A stretch of 48,118 nt of DNA from an uncultured Porphyromonadaceae bacterium (GTDB taxonomy: Bacteria > Bacteroidota > Bacteroidia > Bacteroidales > Muribaculaceae). Of the stretch, positions 16,763-27,600 are shown one piece after another. A program made the translations under genes and the position numbers. Location: NCBI GenBank assembly GCA_900552325.1, contig URZG01000001.1, positions 1 through 48,118 of the forward strand, given 5' to 3'. The stretch's first letter is position 1, and every line of letters starts with the position of its first letter. The notes beneath the pieces are model-generated. The model saw only the letters and a program-made list of their open reading frames with translations, had not been told where the DNA came from and ran no database searches.

Positions 16763-17635
16763 TCACTCTTCTTCGTAATAGTAAGAGTAGTCGATGCCTT
16801 TCATAAACATCTCGCGGTCGTTGATTTTGCCGGTCAAGGCCCCTTTGAGCAAGGTTTTGATGTGGGAGGAATCGACGACGCTCTCGCGCATCGCTGTCAG
16901 ATATTCGTTCTTATCAATCCGGCTCCAGTCCACACAGCGTTTGAGCGAGCGGCGGAGCATCAGGTCGAGCCAGATGCGTGTGCTTCGCCCATTGCCTTCC
17001 ATAAAAGGATGCACCACATTCATCTCGACATACTTGTCGGCGATTTCGTCGAGAGTGGTTTCCGGCATACGCTCAATCGTTGGAATGATGGTCGGAAAGT
17101 GTAGACAGTTAGCAAACGTGAATCCACCTTTCGATATATTTTTGCTCCGTATCTGTCCGGCAAAGTCATACAGTCCGCCAAAGAGATAGGCGTGAATCTG
17201 TTGCAGACACTTTATACTGCCCGGTTCAAGAGAGTTCAGCAATCCGCTTTCAAATAGAGTATACGCCTTCTTGCGGCTCTGCCCGTCAATGGTATTGTCG
17301 CTGTATGTGAACCAATCAAGGAACTTACTTGCACGATTGTTGGGAAAATGTTTGGCAAGAAAAATAACTCCCTCGCTGTTGAGCACATCAGCCTTACGCT
17401 GCTTGCCATCCGGTGCCTCGAATTTGAACCCGTGAGTGGCACTCACGAGTTGAATGCCCTCTTGCCCCAGCTTACGTTTCAGCCAACGCCAATAGTTGCC
17501 GGCCTTGGTATAGTCCGGCTCATCATTGATGGCGCGCACCACATCCGTCGCCGAGAACCACCAGCAGTTGTTCTCGTCATCCCAGACCGCCCTCACTTCG
17601 CGATCATTGAAAAACCGTATAGACTTCTTGCTCAT
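16763..17635 (-). CDS. BRO-N domain / Fic domain fusion protein
   Basis: Residues about 5-110 form a BRO-N-type DNA-binding domain (IRFFNDREVRAVWDDENNCW, FSATDVVRAIN, VIFLAKHFPNN). It is fused to a Fic domain with a complete catalytic motif HPFMEGNGRSTR (209-220). Fic enzymes usually transfer AMP from ATP to a hydroxyl of a target protein, and many act as toxins. No clear (S/T)xxxE(G/N) inhibitory helix is visible, and no antitoxin gene accompanies it. It is the last gene of the leftward cargo, 58 bases after the reverse transcriptase, so it may be an effector of that operon or an independent toxin next to attL. The 290 residues look complete. Confidence 0.85.
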   Translation of the reverse strand: MSKKSIRFFNDREVRAVWDDENNCWWFSATDVVRAINDEPDYTKAGNYWRWLKRKLGQEGIQLVSATHGFKFEAPDGKQRKADVLNSEGVIFLAKHFPNNRASKFLDWFTYSDNTIDGQSRKKAYTLFESGLLNSLEPGSIKCLQQIHAYLFGGLYDFAGQIRSKNISKGGFTFANCLHFPTIIPTIERMPETTLDEIADKYVEMNVVHPFMEGNGRSTRIWLDLMLRRSLKRCVDWSRIDKNEYLTAMRESVVDSSHIKTLLKGALTGKINDREMFMKGIDYSYYYEEE

Positions 17636-17693
17636 AACTGTTTATCCGTTTAACATATTTATGTATTCCGGTGGTCTCACAACTATTTGCCAG

Positions 17694-19415
17694 TTATCCA
17701 GGGTATTCTATTTCGTCATATTGACGTTTAGCCTTGAATGTAATGACTTGTCCAGTCTTAGCGAGGGATTCTCTATCAACAATGCAGTCCTGAGGGAATC
17801 TCGAAGCTATTTTCGGGATAAGCCAGCTATTGTTCCAAAGTGTCACAGGTTGCTCTGCTACAACTTTACAGAGTGGCATATCGTAGATGTCGCCCGCAGA
17901 CCAGTCATCGGTCGTGTGAGTAATATTCTGAAGCCATACCTGAAGGAAGGCTGAATTAGGGATGCGATATAGCTTTTTATAGATGAGTCCGATAATCTCT
18001 TTTTTCTTTTGTTGGTCTTTCGGTCGCATATCGGATAAGAGTTGGCTCGCTATCTTCAATGCATTATTCGCTGCGCGAAGATTGTTTGCGGCTATTTCTA
18101 CAGAGATTGCGACCATTGCAGAAATATTTTCCCACAGATGCCCTTTCCGTTCTTTAGTTTTCTTTTCTTTAGTTGTTTCGCCTGTCTCTAAATTGATAGA
18201 AACTTCATCGTAAGAAATAGTCTTTGTTGATAGTTGTTCTTCCACTCGTTTGCTGAACGCTTCTAGCTGAGTAACGAGTTGTCCTGAGTTTGGGAATCGT
18301 TTTGAGAATTCATAGATGAACAGAAGATGTTTCTGGAAACCGTCAAAGTCGTAACCACGCTCCTTTCGTTCGTGTCCATCCTCGTCCTTATATGTCTGCT
18401 TGCTTTCAATCGGAGTGTTGAAGATATAAAACGCCTTATCCGGCTTGATTGTATCTGTTATCAATTCGCTTGATGTTCTGGTCTTGGACGGATTCATTCT
18501 GAAATTGAACTTCTCAAGAATATGCTGTAGCATGTAAGAGACTTGTTCCAGCGCATCACGGTCGTTGCAGAAAATGCGGTAGTCATCAACATACCTCAGA
18601 ATCTCATATTCCAAATCTATTGGTAAAGTTCCTTCCTCCTTTGCTTTCGTTATCTCTTGTGCGAGAAGCATGTCGATATAACCAAGTATTATCTCGGCAA
18701 TCAAAGAGAATAATGCGCTACCTTGTGGAATACCAATATTCTTACCTTCTTGCATGGCTCTCAAGTAGCGTTGAATATCGGCCGCGAGCGCAGCATTATC
18801 ATCGGTTTGACACGGAGTATCCTTTCGCGCAAGAGCCCACGCGATAGATTCGGGATTGATTTGCCCAAAACAATTCGTTATGTCCGTTATAAACATATAA
18901 CTATACTTCAACGACAACTCGATAGATCGTTGCTCCATGGAGTTCCACCAGTTCAGTATGGACGTAGCACCCTTGAATGATTCGGGTTTATCATCAATCT
19001 TGACCATTGGAATAGCGCAAGCCGTGATATGCTCGCTACCAAACAACTTGAAACATTCCTTTATTGCGGACCATGATTTATCGCTGCATATATCGCGAGC
19101 AAGCATGTAATAGAGGAATGGATTGGCGAGAGTCAAAGGGCGCACCGCATACCGGCCATCCTTATTTGTTATTACATCAAGATTGACGCCACGCAATGAC
19201 TCTGGTTGGCAATCACCATTGACACATTCGTCAAGTGATTTGTTGCCTATGCTTTCGGCCGCGAATTTCAACACACCGGAAAAATCAAAGTATTCAGGTA
19301 GCTCTGTGGTGCAATAGAAATCATTGCTCATCAACGCATCAAGTGCATCCTTATCCGAAAGCTCAATAATGCGAACAGATTTCTTGGTTTTATCTTCCTT
19401 TTGGTTCTGATACAT
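17694..19415 (-). CDS. Reverse transcriptase of Abi/unknown-group (defence-associated) type
   Basis: The polymerase core is complete: motif A with Asp178 (MFITDITNCFGQI), IGIPQGSALFSLIAEI (about 228-241), and YVDD at 275-278 (EILRYVDDYRIFC) supplying the metal-binding aspartates. After the palm, residues about 330-573 form a mostly helical C-terminal extension (ISAMVAISVEIAANNLRAAN, LYRIPNSAFLQVWLQNIT), as in AbiA/AbiK/AbiP2-like and other 'unknown group' RTs. There is no maturase (group II intron) domain, no template/variable repeat pair (diversity-generating retroelement) and no room for an adjacent retron-like RNA: 38 bases to the upstream gene and 58 to the downstream one. It may polymerise DNA without a dedicated RNA template. 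The subgroup is not assignable by eye. Confidence 0.88.
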   Translation of the reverse strand: MYQNQKEDKTKKSVRIIELSDKDALDALMSNDFYCTTELPEYFDFSGVLKFAAESIGNKSLDECVNGDCQPESLRGVNLDVITNKDGRYAVRPLTLANPFLYYMLARDICSDKSWSAIKECFKLFGSEHITACAIPMVKIDDKPESFKGATSILNWWNSMEQRSIELSLKYSYMFITDITNCFGQINPESIAWALARKDTPCQTDDNAALAADIQRYLRAMQEGKNIGIPQGSALFSLIAEIILGYIDMLLAQEITKAKEEGTLPIDLEYEILRYVDDYRIFCNDRDALEQVSYMLQHILEKFNFRMNPSKTRTSSELITDTIKPDKAFYIFNTPIESKQTYKDEDGHERKERGYDFDGFQKHLLFIYEFSKRFPNSGQLVTQLEAFSKRVEEQLSTKTISYDEVSINLETGETTKEKKTKERKGHLWENISAMVAISVEIAANNLRAANNALKIASQLLSDMRPKDQQKKKEIIGLIYKKLYRIPNSAFLQVWLQNITHTTDDWSAGDIYDMPLCKVVAEQPVTLWNNSWLIPKIASRFPQDCIVDRESLAKTGQVITFKAKRQYDEIEYPG

Positions 19416-19453
19416 AGCATCAATATTTAATGGAATTTTATACTTAGAACAGA

Positions 19454-21685
19454 TTAATGAAGAAACTGAGATAGCGATAAAGTCGTTATACCTAAAGCCG
19501 AGGCTCTGCTTTGCAGCATGTTGTCAGACGTTAAAAGAATCGCATGAGCTCCACCTCTATTATATTTCAATGCAACTGATAATATCTTGCAATCTGGATT
19601 CTTCTCATCGAAACCTTCGGGTAAAAGCGATACATCCGGTTCTTCCATTTTTGAGAATCTGTTCGAAAAAGCAGTGTTGATGTTTTTTGCTGCCTTAAGC
19701 AACCGAGACTGGTCAATCGACTTCTTTAGCTTCAGTTTGTCGAGTTCTTCTAATACCGTTGTAGGTATTACAATAGTATAGTTCTTACCAATTTTCGAAA
19801 TAATTTCCGGGCATTTCACAAATACATTAGTGTCTATGATATAGACATTATCCATGCCGTCTTTAAGTTCCCATCTTTGACGCTCGAACTGGCTCAGGTC
19901 AATCTTTGAAATAACCTTTATAGCAATGTCTTTAGTTGAAATGGTTTTGTTATCTCCATTTTTTATTTCAACGAAATTGTCCGGAAAAAGCTTTAGCAGA
20001 AATCTCCTTATTTCTAAAGGCATATATTGTTTAATCAATCGCTTATCGGCGATTATAATTGTCGAATATATTGCTCTGGATGTAGCGACATTGAATAGAT
20101 CAGATGCCAATGAATACTGTATCGAAGCATTCGGAATAAAAAATATACAGTAATCTACGGTTAAGCCTTGAACTCTATCAACCGTTTCGATGATAATATT
20201 CTCAGGCAACTCGCTTTTATTCAGGTTGATGACAAAATACTTCTGGATTTCTTTGACAGAAACTTTAAATTTAGAGAGAATGGCAATACGTGCTTTGGGG
20301 TTTTGGACCAAAATAGAACTTGCACATTCCCATATTTTTGAAATAGCGATATTAGTTTTTTTATCTCCAAACGGTAGCTCAAGATCAATTAAGACAGGAC
20401 CTCCATCCTGATTGAGATATGGTAGGGATAATGGCTCGGTTTGTTTGTCGGAAACTGAGCATAATTTCCCATCATAAAACGAGCCTGTAAATAAAGCTCC
20501 TCTCTTCGACAAGCGAAATGTGTCGCTCAACATATATGCAGGAAAACTCAGATTATCACACAAGGTTTTAAAGCCAGAAACCATTGACCACCAGTTATTA
20601 TCCGAGATTATTTCGTCAGTCATAGTAACTATCGGACACAACTGTGCCTGATCTCCAACCCATATAATTTTCTTTCCTAATTTTATCGTTGCTGCAATCA
20701 TAGGAAGGAACGCCTGACTTGCTTCATCCATTATCACATAATCAAATGGAACATTTTCTAGAAGATTTGCCCATTCCGAAGCTACATAAAATGTCGCCAG
20801 AGAAAGATGCCCGGCTGTTGCATTACATTCATTCTCGACAATCGGCACTAATCCTTTAACTTCCTTTACATCATCGATTGTAAGACTTGATTTAGAGACC
20901 TTGCCTGACTTTAAGAATTCTTTCAAATCATCCTTAAGAGCGACCTCCTTTAATGCTTGATTGGTAAGCGCAGTAACAAGAACGCTTGCATTTTCGTTGA
21001 GTAAAGAAGCTGTCAATTTGGCCATCCTATACGTTTTGCCAGTCCCGGGAGGGCCTTGAATCACCAAAAAATTATTTGTCTTAAACTTATCACTAATTAT
21101 AGCGTTCAAATCTTGTTTATAGTCAATAAGAGTAGGATTCCAATCACTTGTAGTAACGAATTCAAGGTCAAGGATGTTGGAAACAAGTCGATTGGATGAA
21201 TCTCTTACAATCCCCATTAAATTGAGAAGATATTTTAACGGCGGATCTTGGGGCCCAAAAGCCACAGCCGGACTTGACTCCTCCAATTTTTTGACAAAAC
21301 CAACCCCTAATCCCTTTATCCCCACAAGACAAAATTCCGGTTTGTCAGATTTACCAATCCACACGCATGACACGTCGGAGTAATCTATTTGATATTTCTC
21401 TCGCAGATCAGCCCAGGATAATTCGCCCCAATTTTTAAACTTATCCATTCCCTCGCCCAAAATAGACGCGGTCCAGAAAGAGTTCTTTCGAGGCATATTA
21501 TCGGATACTCGAACCTTAAAAATGGCTCGACCATTATCATCTACTTTCAAGAACAACGCGACGAATATTTCCCCTCGTTCTTTAAGTGTTTGGGCTTTTG
21601 TGCTGATTAACCGACCAAATGTATCCATTTGGTTATTATATTCGGTCTCAAGAAATTTGATGTAGTCAGTCCTATTGTATTTCAT
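19454..21685 (-). CDS. SF1 (UPF1-like) helicase fused to a C-terminal PIN nuclease
   Basis: The protein has 743 residues. The N-terminal 190 residues hold an unrecognised domain. The helicase core follows: Walker A GPPGTGKT (211-218), DEAS (320-323), GDQAQLCP (344-351), DTFRLSKR, VDRVQGLTVDYC (502-513) and NVATSRA (532-538), as in UPF1/Dna2-type SF1B helicases that act on RNA or DNA. Residues about 610-743 are a PIN domain with the acidic set Asp618 (YIIDTNVF), Glu646/647 (LEELD), Asp698 and Asp721 (LTSDN); such domains are metal-dependent ribonucleases. It starts within the stop codon of the upstream 2041-aa gene (4-base overlap), so the two are translationally coupled and probably form a complex. 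Confidence 0.9.
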   Translation of the reverse strand: MKYNRTDYIKFLETEYNNQMDTFGRLISTKAQTLKERGEIFVALFLKVDDNGRAIFKVRVSDNMPRKNSFWTASILGEGMDKFKNWGELSWADLREKYQIDYSDVSCVWIGKSDKPEFCLVGIKGLGVGFVKKLEESSPAVAFGPQDPPLKYLLNLMGIVRDSSNRLVSNILDLEFVTTSDWNPTLIDYKQDLNAIISDKFKTNNFLVIQGPPGTGKTYRMAKLTASLLNENASVLVTALTNQALKEVALKDDLKEFLKSGKVSKSSLTIDDVKEVKGLVPIVENECNATAGHLSLATFYVASEWANLLENVPFDYVIMDEASQAFLPMIAATIKLGKKIIWVGDQAQLCPIVTMTDEIISDNNWWSMVSGFKTLCDNLSFPAYMLSDTFRLSKRGALFTGSFYDGKLCSVSDKQTEPLSLPYLNQDGGPVLIDLELPFGDKKTNIAISKIWECASSILVQNPKARIAILSKFKVSVKEIQKYFVINLNKSELPENIIIETVDRVQGLTVDYCIFFIPNASIQYSLASDLFNVATSRAIYSTIIIADKRLIKQYMPLEIRRFLLKLFPDNFVEIKNGDNKTISTKDIAIKVISKIDLSQFERQRWELKDGMDNVYIIDTNVFVKCPEIISKIGKNYTIVIPTTVLEELDKLKLKKSIDQSRLLKAAKNINTAFSNRFSKMEEPDVSLLPEGFDEKNPDCKILSVALKYNRGGAHAILLTSDNMLQSRASALGITTLSLSQFLH

Positions 21686-24600
21686 ATATCTTCATCCTCT
21701 GCAGAAGTAATGGTAAGATCCAACTTTGAAGAAATGTCTTTTACCTTAACAGCATCTTTTGAAATGTGGAATTGATTAAAATCAAAAGTGATCTGCTGGA
21801 AATAGCGTAAAATAGATGCAAATTCCGAAATCTTATCGGGATATTTTTCTTCATCGAGATTAGACGTGTCGAAAGAAATCTGTATGCTTGATTGCTTACG
21901 GACAAGTTCGTCTTTTGGAATCTCAACAATATCTAATTCGCCTTTAAAATAAGTGTACACCAATAACTTAGCACGACGCTTTACTACTGCCTCCCATTCT
22001 TCCGGATTAATATGGAACCTCTCATCGGTTTTCTTATAGCTCTTTATTACGATTTCCATATTATTACCTTCTTCGTTTTGAACGGTCTCCACGGTAAAGC
22101 ACGACGGAGTCCCATCATCATTTCTTTCGCCAAAACCAATGGGAAAACTCCAATCAGGCCTTTTTGATTTAAGTGCTTGTTGGGCTTCAATCAATGCTGC
22201 ATATTGGTCCTTCTTAGACAAGCCTGTTGATGTTCCACCAATATGGACACTCCGACCACTCAATAAACGCTCTAACTCTTCGACACGAGATTTCAACGAT
22301 TCAATTTCCTCATTTTTCGCTTCTATCTCATCCTTCGAGATGGAAACTTTGCCCTCCATACAAAGTATGCGGTAATCATCCATATCAAATGGATTACTAG
22401 ATCGGGCGATGGTGAACAATAGGGGTGTTAGCTTCTCATTTCTATTTATATATAATTTCTTTGTATAAGAATTATAATAAAAATTTTCATCAGAATCCAT
22501 TTGCCCTATATGCACGCCATTATAATTGATATAATATGGCATACTACCGTCATATAAATAAATACGCAAATATTTCTTTTGTTTCCATATCTCATATTCT
22601 GGAGTCTTCCACTCTTGTGATAAAGATTCCAATTTATCAGAGTTGATGGTTCTCTTCAGATCTACACCTGATCTATTATAGAGGGAGTTGATTACCTCAA
22701 TTTGATTCTCTCCAGTGAGAGGGAAATTCAAATTTCTATAGGAGCAAACAAAAGATAATCCCTGCTTAATGACAGAAGAGGATAGATCGTCAAGAAAGCT
22801 TATTCTTTGATTTTCAATAAACAACCGTCGAAATTGAATTTCTTTTGATTCTCCGTCTCTAACTCCGACTTCGCATAAATACTTGTGATTCCTTTCATCC
22901 AAATTGGCCCACTCTTCAATTGCTGGAAGAATAGATTCGGCCTTAGAAATCATGGTATCATTGAAGTACAATCCTTTAAAGAACTTACCTAGATGATAGG
23001 TGAAAGGAGAAGAACTAACCGTAACTTGGTTCTTACATAAGAAATCGAGAATTTCACATATAAATTCATTGGTTTGTATTCCAAGATTTATATCGGGTAC
23101 ATATCGATTGTTCCACCCCATATTATGCCGACGATAGAAAGAAACAAACAGAAACTGTATGCCATTCCCTTTTGAATTCGGCCAAATCGGAAATTCTCTT
23201 TCAGGTAAAGACAATAGTTTGTTTATCTCAATATAGACTTCATTAAGAGGTTTGGGATGAGTTTTTAACAGCTTATCAAATCCCTTAGAAACTTTAAACA
23301 ATCGTCTAAGATCATGAATGCCAATAGTATTGTTGGCATAAACCGGCAATAGCTTAACCAAAGGTATTCTTACACTCTTTTCAGAATTACCTTCGGTATA
23401 CTTGCATATAATGGCTTCATCTATTGAGTACTCTGAGAATGATTTACCTCTATATATGATTTTTTTAGCAAAATCAGAAGGATCGGGAAGAACGGAAATT
23501 GCAAGATTAATTACCTTTGCTTCAAATGAATCCTCTTCATAAACTATGTCGTCATTCAAACTAAACGCATTGATTCTGTCAATGAATTTCGTTTTAACCT
23601 TCTCAGACGCTTCATAAACATTATTAATAAGATTACTTAAGTCAGTATTTGACTGGGCCTCATCAATAAGGTTAATTAAATAAGCCTCGCTATCAGTTGT
23701 ATTATACGATAATAGTTCCGATGGTGTTAGACCTAAAACATTTCTATTCTCCCAAATTACTCTATCAAACTCATCATTTGACGGTATTAAATACTTCTGA
23801 ATTTCTGCAACATTTTCCTCTTCTGAAATCATATAGTCAGCGAGGAAAGACGGAGCGGATTCCTTATACGACACCATTGAGGCTAAAGGCGTAGGAATTG
23901 ACTTTACATTATTGAACAAAGGTAGAGCTCCTATTGATTTATCCCCAATCTTAGATAACCCATCTAGGTACTTTACTAGAAGTAATTTATCATTTATAGA
24001 AAGGGGATAATCGAAAACTTTAATGTTACCATCGTTCGTTATACTCACGATGTTTTCGGCTATGATGGATAGCTTTTGTGAGATTAGTTCAAATACCTCT
24101 TGGTCAGATTGCTGAAGATATATACTCAATATATTATCCTCGTCAATAATTAGTGTCTTTAGCCCAATGGCATTTAGTATCTTCTCAATATATGAAACGC
24201 TATATTTAAGGAAAACATAATTATTCGATGATTGTAATTGTTCAATAGAAACTAATCCTTCTTCAGCAATTACAATACGTAATTGTTTTACAAAATCTTC
24301 ATTAACGTCATTCTCATGAAGCCAGATGAGCAGAGCATTCTGTGCGTCAGAATTCGCAGAATTTATCCAATCTTGTACAATATTTAAATTTTTTGCCATT
24401 GCTTCCACGGCAGCTTCAACATCAACTTGTTGAATTCCAAAAATCGCATTACTTAGGATTGATGCATCAATCGAACCTAAAGGCTGACGTTTTCCATTGT
24501 TATACAACGCGTAAAATAATTCAGATGAAACTTCTTCAGTAATGCCGGACTTGTCAATTATCAATTCTTGAGTCGTAACTTTAGCCCCAAAGTCGTTGAT

Positions 24601-27600
24601 AACAAAGGGAATGTTAAGAAGACATTCCTCATATCCACGATTAAATGCTCGGCTCAGTTTTTCCGTTTCTTGATTAGTTTCATCAAACGGATTTGCAAGC
24701 AGAAGATTCAAATAACTCTTCTGCGAGGCCGAAGCTACATTACAAACAGCGTGAACCAATTGACGTCCCATATGGTAGAATAAAAATTCATTCCATGGGC
24801 TATCTGCCTTGACACCTTCTCTATCAGAATGTAAATCAAAGTCTGCGTTTACATAGAGGGGTAGTTTGAACCGGTGTTCATTCATAGGAAGATATGAATA
24901 GAAACAAGAATCCAAACTTTTTGATGATATATCAAGCGGATGTATCAGACCATTTTCATCTGTCCTTATAGCAAAACTAATTTCGATAGAGTCTGCTGAA
25001 GCTAATCTATCTGGAATATCACTTATCTCTGATTGTATTTCGCCTTGTTCATCAATATGAACTAAAATGGTCTCTTCTATTCCGGCACTATTAGTTCGTG
25101 TTGCTCTCTTTATAAGAATTCCTGCCGAAGCAAATACCTCATTATTGACAAGTATTAGTCCTGAATTCTCAATGTGGAATGTTTCTTTTGGGTTATTTTC
25201 AATAACATTGTTTAACAATGTTACATTGGCATTGCTATCAACAATCTTTTTTACAGAAGAATAATGATGTTGTCCATCTTTATATTGGATTCTACTTGTA
25301 CGCCTCATGAAAAGCATGAACTTAGGATGTTGAAGAATCTCCATCAAAGCGAGATGATATTCTTCAAGCATCTTTTTATCCATGCGCAAAGCAATCGATA
25401 CATTGGAAGTCGTTGAGAAGATGGTGTGCTCTAATTCATGAGGCTTTGATTCCTGCCAAATAGGTAGCAACTGCCAAGGAATATCTTTAACTCCATGAAA
25501 GTCCCGACATTCCAATTCAAACTGTTCTAAAAATTGTTGCTGCTTTAAAGGTTCGTTTTCATATCCATTGATAAAGAAATAGAATCTCTTAAAGTCATTA
25601 TATAGAGAAAAACTTTTATTAAAAGCAAACTTAAAACCTCCGCTAAAGATAGTTACTTCAGTAGAGTTGGTAAATACGGATTTGAAGCCAATACCCTTAT
25701 AACCAGTCTTCTTTTTGCTTGCGCTCTTTGTACTTTTTGCAGCAGATATTATTGAATCAAAATCCTGTTTGCTGAATGGCATTCCATTGTGAGCAAGAAT
25801 AAAATGTGTGTCAGATAACTCAAATTTCACTTGTGTTCCTGATTCAGCGGCACAATCATCCGCATTTTGGAGTAATTCAAAGAACATCCTTCGTTTGCTT
25901 GAATATAATCCTTGTCCAACTGTGTCCAGCAAGTTAGCGAGTGACGAGTTTGAACTAGGACTCGTCTGCTTCTTGAACGATTGTGAGACAATACGCTCAT
26001 AAGGATTATCAACTTCAACGATATCCGGACTATCTACACTGAAGAGATATGGTGTGCCACTCTTCTTTCGATAATCGTAAAACGATAGATTGAGTTGCAG
26101 TGTATAAAATCTTCCCTCCAACACAAGATTACGCAGTCGGTTGTTTACATAGACCATAATTCGTAATCCAGAAATCGGGTCAACCAGTAGCTTGCCATTA
26201 TCCGGATTGCCAATTTCACTTACGACCATAAGATTGGTCGCGAAATATGCTTCACCGATTTTGATTACCTTTCCAATGAATTTATTTGTATTGATACCCA
26301 TTGTGAGAAGCAACTCTTCCAAAGATTTGTCATACAACTCTTCTGGGTATTTATTATCACTTATAGCCTTCCTCGAAAGGATTATTTTGCCGTTTTCAGT
26401 GCCTAAATAGACAACTGAGATCGGTTCTCCCACAAATACTTCATCTTCCGCAGAAAGGACTTTGTTAATAGACAATTCTTCTTTAGCAATGAATTCCGAA
26501 TAATCATCTGTTATTTTTACAAAGATGCCGGCTTTCGTGATTTCCTCAACAACCACCTCCAGGATAGTCCCTTTGTCAAGTTTTGAGGTAATGCTTTCAA
26601 TACATTCTCGACGCCTTTTTACAAAAGCCATCTTCTCAGCTTTTTTCTCTTCTTGGAGACGCTGTTGCTCTAATTCTTTCTCAGCTCTCTCAATCGGACG
26701 CATGTCGAAAGATACTAGTCTTGAGGTCTCATTTTGCCCAATATACACAAAAGGTATAAACTCGTTGATAGATTCACCATTAGATATTTTGTCTTTATAA
26801 CATTTCGATAAATGCTTTAATGGAACAAGCGCACGCAAATTCCCATGTTTAACAAGAACATAAGATTTCCCATTCTTACTAACGGTATCTAATATTCTGA
26901 GATTAATTATATCTCCGACATTGTGTAATTTGGCAAATTCATCATGAAATGAACGTTGACTAATAGAAATATCACGTCGGTATTTTTCCGAATTCCATTC
27001 ATTATTTGATACAGTTGCAATTACCATATCAGATTCACTAAGATCTTTTGATATAGCTTCTGAAAAAGGAAGAACTGCTTTGATATCATTTACCTGTATA
27101 AGATATGCGTTATTCCAAACTTGAATAACATGTCCGACAACTACGTCTCCTGTCCGAAGATAAGAATGTTTCTTATGTAGCTGCTTATAACCTAATTGGA
27201 TTCTTTGATCGGAGTCAACTTCCAATATTACTGCATTTATTTCATCTCCATGACGAAGTACGTCGCCAGGATGTTCTATTTTATCCCAAGCAAGGTTAGA
27301 AATATGTATCAATCCAGTTCTGTCATCGAAGTCGACAAACGCACCAAAATTCGTAACATGATGAACAATCCCTGTAATCACTTCGTTCTTAACCCACCAT
27401 TCGTCACTAGACGCATTCGACAGGTCAGAAATTTCAATTTTTAGTTCCGGTTTGGGGGTCGGTTTTATGGACATTTCTTCTCCTGGTACAAACCATTTTT
27501 TGTAGATGGAATCTGCTGGAGTAATAGCATCTTTTGCATAACGGACATTTGTAAATCTAACCCTTTTGGTTGTCGTATGATAAGCAATAAGCTCACCTTC

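Noticed and set aside
17694..19415. Group II intron, retron or diversity-generating retroelement
   Set aside because: No maturase domain, no msr/msd-like inverted repeats beside the RT and no template/variable repeat pair were seen.
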